From NCBI GenBank assembly GCA_037102815.1, contig BTPP01000004.1, positions 1 to 64,000 of the forward strand: a stretch of 64,000 nucleotides of DNA, in the 5' to 3' direction. Positions 61,360 to 64,000 of this stretch are shown here, in pieces; the first letter of the stretch is position 1; the number at the start of each line of letters is the position of its first letter. The DNA is from Neurospora intermedia. Lineage: Eukaryota; Ascomycota; Sordariomycetes; Sordariales; Sordariaceae. The notes under the pieces are model-generated. The model was not told the DNA's origin, ran no database searches, and saw only the letters and a list, made by a program, of their open reading frames with translations. The position numbers and the translations under genes are program-made.

Positions 61360-63640
61360 AGAGCCCTGATGCAAAAGCCTTTTGGCCGCTGTTTGGGTAA
61401 TCACCGAAAGGGCAAGGGCAAGTTCAGGGTGCAGATTGAAGTGAGGGTTGAGGTGGGGTTTGATTGGTTTTTGGGCTGTTGGTTCACGACTTTTGCAAGT
61501 CTGAACTGTGGGCGGGTGCCCGCTTCGGCCTCGAGCGATTCTCTCGCATGACTCTTCTTTTTCTTCTTTTTTTTTTTTCCTTTTCTTTTGTTTATACGTG
61601 GTTTCAACATTATACCCCCCCTTGCACAGGCATCGGTTTGAGAAGGTTGCGGAGGTGACATTACGCACTCACCGGGTTGGCAACTGGCAGGAAGTTTTGG
61701 TTTAGCATGTTTTATTTTTACTTCTTTTCTTTTCTCTTTTCTTCTTTTGGGTATTAGACGAGGGAGGAGGTGAAGAAAATTGGGGCCTGGATAGGAAGTC
61801 AAAAAGTTCTTTTGGGTTTAACTTTATGTGTATTCATTATCAGCATTGCTGTCTTCAACACAGCGGCATATTTACTGGCGTTTAGAGCGGGGATCAAAAT
61901 GAATTGATTGGGCTGCCCGCGAGTGGCTATGAAGAGCATTCTAATAGCTTTGATACAAAGCATGAAGCATATGAAGCCATGTACTACTATAGAGTGTCAA
62001 CATAAAGTGAACAAATGTAAACTCTTTACAGCAGTGTGCTTGTTTCATTCTCCCTGTAAGCGACCTAACCTGTTAACATGGTATCGGTGCTGTGAGTGCC
62101 AACAAACGCACAAGGTCCGTCAACGTCCTACATATCAAGCCCATACTTGACGCCAGGATGTCGCGATGCCAATAGGTAATGTGACTCAACAGCCCGACGA
62201 CCAAATGCTCCATCCATGTCACGATCAGCATCAGCAGTCTCTTCGCCTCCTGTGTCGGATGTCAAGCCAAGAGATGAAAAGTGTGGGGGAGTGGTTGGAG
62301 TGGACGGATGTGGAACCGGGGGCCGAGGTCGAAAGTCAATGCCGCCGTAATCGGAACTCACTTGACCTGTTCTCCATGAACTGTTGGACGACGACACGCG
62401 TACTTACATAGGTACACAGTACACCCACGCAGGAATTTATTCTCAGAACATTACTTGGCGAACAAGACCAGACAAGCATCCGCCATTTCATCATCAAGAC
62501 CTGAGCTTTCCCCACAAACCGTAATATACCGGAACTTAAGTATTGTCGGGAGAGAGGAAGGTAGTACAATAGTTAAGAGGTACTTCCCCCTCTACTTAGC
62601 ATCTGGTCTTCTGTTCGTGCGCCTGGGAGCACTGAGCACAGACTGGAGCTTCCCGATCTCGCGATTTTGGAAGCGGGAACCCCCAGTTCCGGGACCGGCG
62701 GTGGCAGTGCCACTACAGTACGCACCTAGTACTTACCTGTGTATGTACCGACCTGGACACTCCAGTCGACTGTCTGCTGTTGCCAGTGTCAATGCGGGAC
62801 CGGTCTCCCACGATTTCGCGGGGTTCGTTGTGGGGATAGCTCCGGGCGGAAAGAAGGATAGAGGAAGACTGATGTTATGGACGTTATAGTGAGGTCATTG
62901 CCATAGTCATCGCGGAGGGGCTGGGTAGGAGCAGAGAGCAGATAGGTAACCTTAGGTGTAGTCAGCTCGAAGAGGCTCTTGCCAGTTTCCATGACAGTTG
63001 CGTTTCGGCTTCAAGTGGAACTCTTGAGAGCTTCAACGGCCTCCACCTGTGACTCCCTCTGGAGGCCATGCCAAATCCATGTAACGTGTACCGCTGCTTC
63101 CCATTATCCATTCTCCCACAATCAAGAAGAAAATTGAAAAAAGAGGAGAAATGTCTACGAACAATGAAACCAGGTAGTGAAGAATGAGCCGCTGCGATGC
63201 TATCGTCGCACGAATCCGGGGTGCATAAAGCCATCCCAAGCAAGAGTCGGGGGTCTTGCAGTGATGTTGAACGGCAACTGCCGGCCGATTGGAGGTACAA
63301 AGGATGCCTTGCCAAGAACCCAACGGCCAGGCAGCTCCAGGCCCGGCTCCAGCCGAGGCGTTTTCGTTCAACAGTGGATCAGTCTTGCCGGGTCTTGCCA
63401 GCCGGCATCCCCCAGCTCCGGTCCCGTCTCCAAGTGGGAACCTTATCGATAAGCGGCTGGCATGGCGGGAAGTTCGCCGCCGCGGTTAGGTAGTCACCGT
63501 CATCGATTGAGTGTGGGTAAGGCGACTGCTGTGTGCATCTTCCAACAACAGGGGCATTAATTGATTTCAGTTGGATGACTCTTCGACCGCTACAGTACCC
63601 TGACGCCCGCATATGCCATAAGTAGGTACCTCTACATACC
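61360..63640. other. Intergenic downstream of the arrestin gene
   Basis: 2.3 kb with no supported gene. A T-rich zone at about 61,555-61,592 and AT-rich sequence at 61,680-62,060 fit a 3' untranslated region and terminator. Small open frames (for example 62,455-62,889) have no motif. One TACCTCTA octamer at 63,627-63,634. Confidence 0.45.
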
Positions 63641-64000
63641 TTGCTTGGCTTCCATTCGGGTTCGACTCAGACGGCGAGAAGAACATCACAGAAAATTCGC
63701 TTCTACTTCAAGGCATACAAGAAGGCACACTCTTCAGCCTTTTCTTTGCCATTACTATCGACCCATACTCCATTCGTTCTGTTCTTGCATCAATTTTAGT
63801 TTTGCATCTGACATATACTCCATCTACTTGTGTCTTTGAAGCTCTTTACATACCTACTTATCATTGTTTGACCAAAATAACGTCTCACCGTTTACTACCT
63901 CTGTCTCCCACGTCCCTACAAACTAATATCAGCTTGAATACCTACTACCTTTCATCCCAACTGTTTTTGGCCCAATGATTCTTAGGATATATTCCATAGC
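63641..64000 (+). promoter_or_regulatory. Possible promoter/leader of a gene beyond the window
   Basis: C/T-rich sequence with many CTT, CTAC and CATC steps, as in leaders of fungal genes read to the right. No start codon with a convincing frame is seen before the window ends. A weak call. Confidence 0.25.

Overview
The window is a fungal chromosome end, most likely from a Sordariomycete and probably Neurospora or a close relative. It opens with a CCCTAA telomere. About 20 kb of AT-rich, TpA-dense DNA follows, in which every long frame is broken in the way RIP (repeat-induced point mutation) breaks them. After that comes compact GC-richer DNA with short GT-AG introns (58-193 nt, CTAAC/CTGAC-like branch sites). 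The proteins (fungal hybrid histidine kinase, CBM1 protein, AA7-type oxidase, Rad5 with HIRAN and RING) fit a filamentous ascomycete. The species is an inference; no search was run.

Subtelomere (1-19,960). The telomere abuts a decayed retroelement gag on the minus strand. That old element is split by a full-length Ty3/Gypsy element (2,012-18,393, minus), which is itself split by a second full-length copy of the same family (6,521-14,708, plus). All four 233-bp LTRs and both 5-bp target duplications (agagg outer, gtata inner) can be read, so the order of insertion is clear. All are broken fossils with very many breaks.

Unique region (about 19,970-64,000). In order: DUF676-type serine esterase (+), secreted HNH nuclease (+), secreted CBM1 protein (-), Gln-rich protein with PPxY motif and Cys-rich tail (+), O-fucosyltransferase-like type II membrane protein (-), ribosome-assembly WD40 protein Rrb1 (+), 1,706-residue hybrid histidine kinase (+), aldo-keto reductase with an 11-nt exon (+), intron-bearing tRNA-Thr(CGT) (+), AA7/BBE-like flavin oxidase (-), NDUFAF6-like mitochondrial protein (-), Rad5 helicase/ubiquitin ligase (+), then a 7 kb gene-free stretch and an alpha-arrestin with a His tract and PPxY motifs (+). 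The last 2.6 kb has no gene; its right end looks like the leader of a gene outside the window.

The genes do not form a pathway cluster. Secreted or carbohydrate-related genes (nuclease, CBM1 protein, AA7 oxidase) are mixed with housekeeping ones (Rrb1, Rad5, complex I assembly factor). Gene models were built by hand from splice signals, and each model's spliced length is a multiple of three. The most unusual signals are the layered retroelement stack with the telomere set into a gag, an octamer (TAGAGGTA/TACCTCTA) strongly over-represented in the non-coding DNA, a small TA-flanked inverted-repeat element near 47.8-48.1 kb, and a roughly 135-residue insert inside the kinase receiver domain. 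No clearly new multi-gene system was found.
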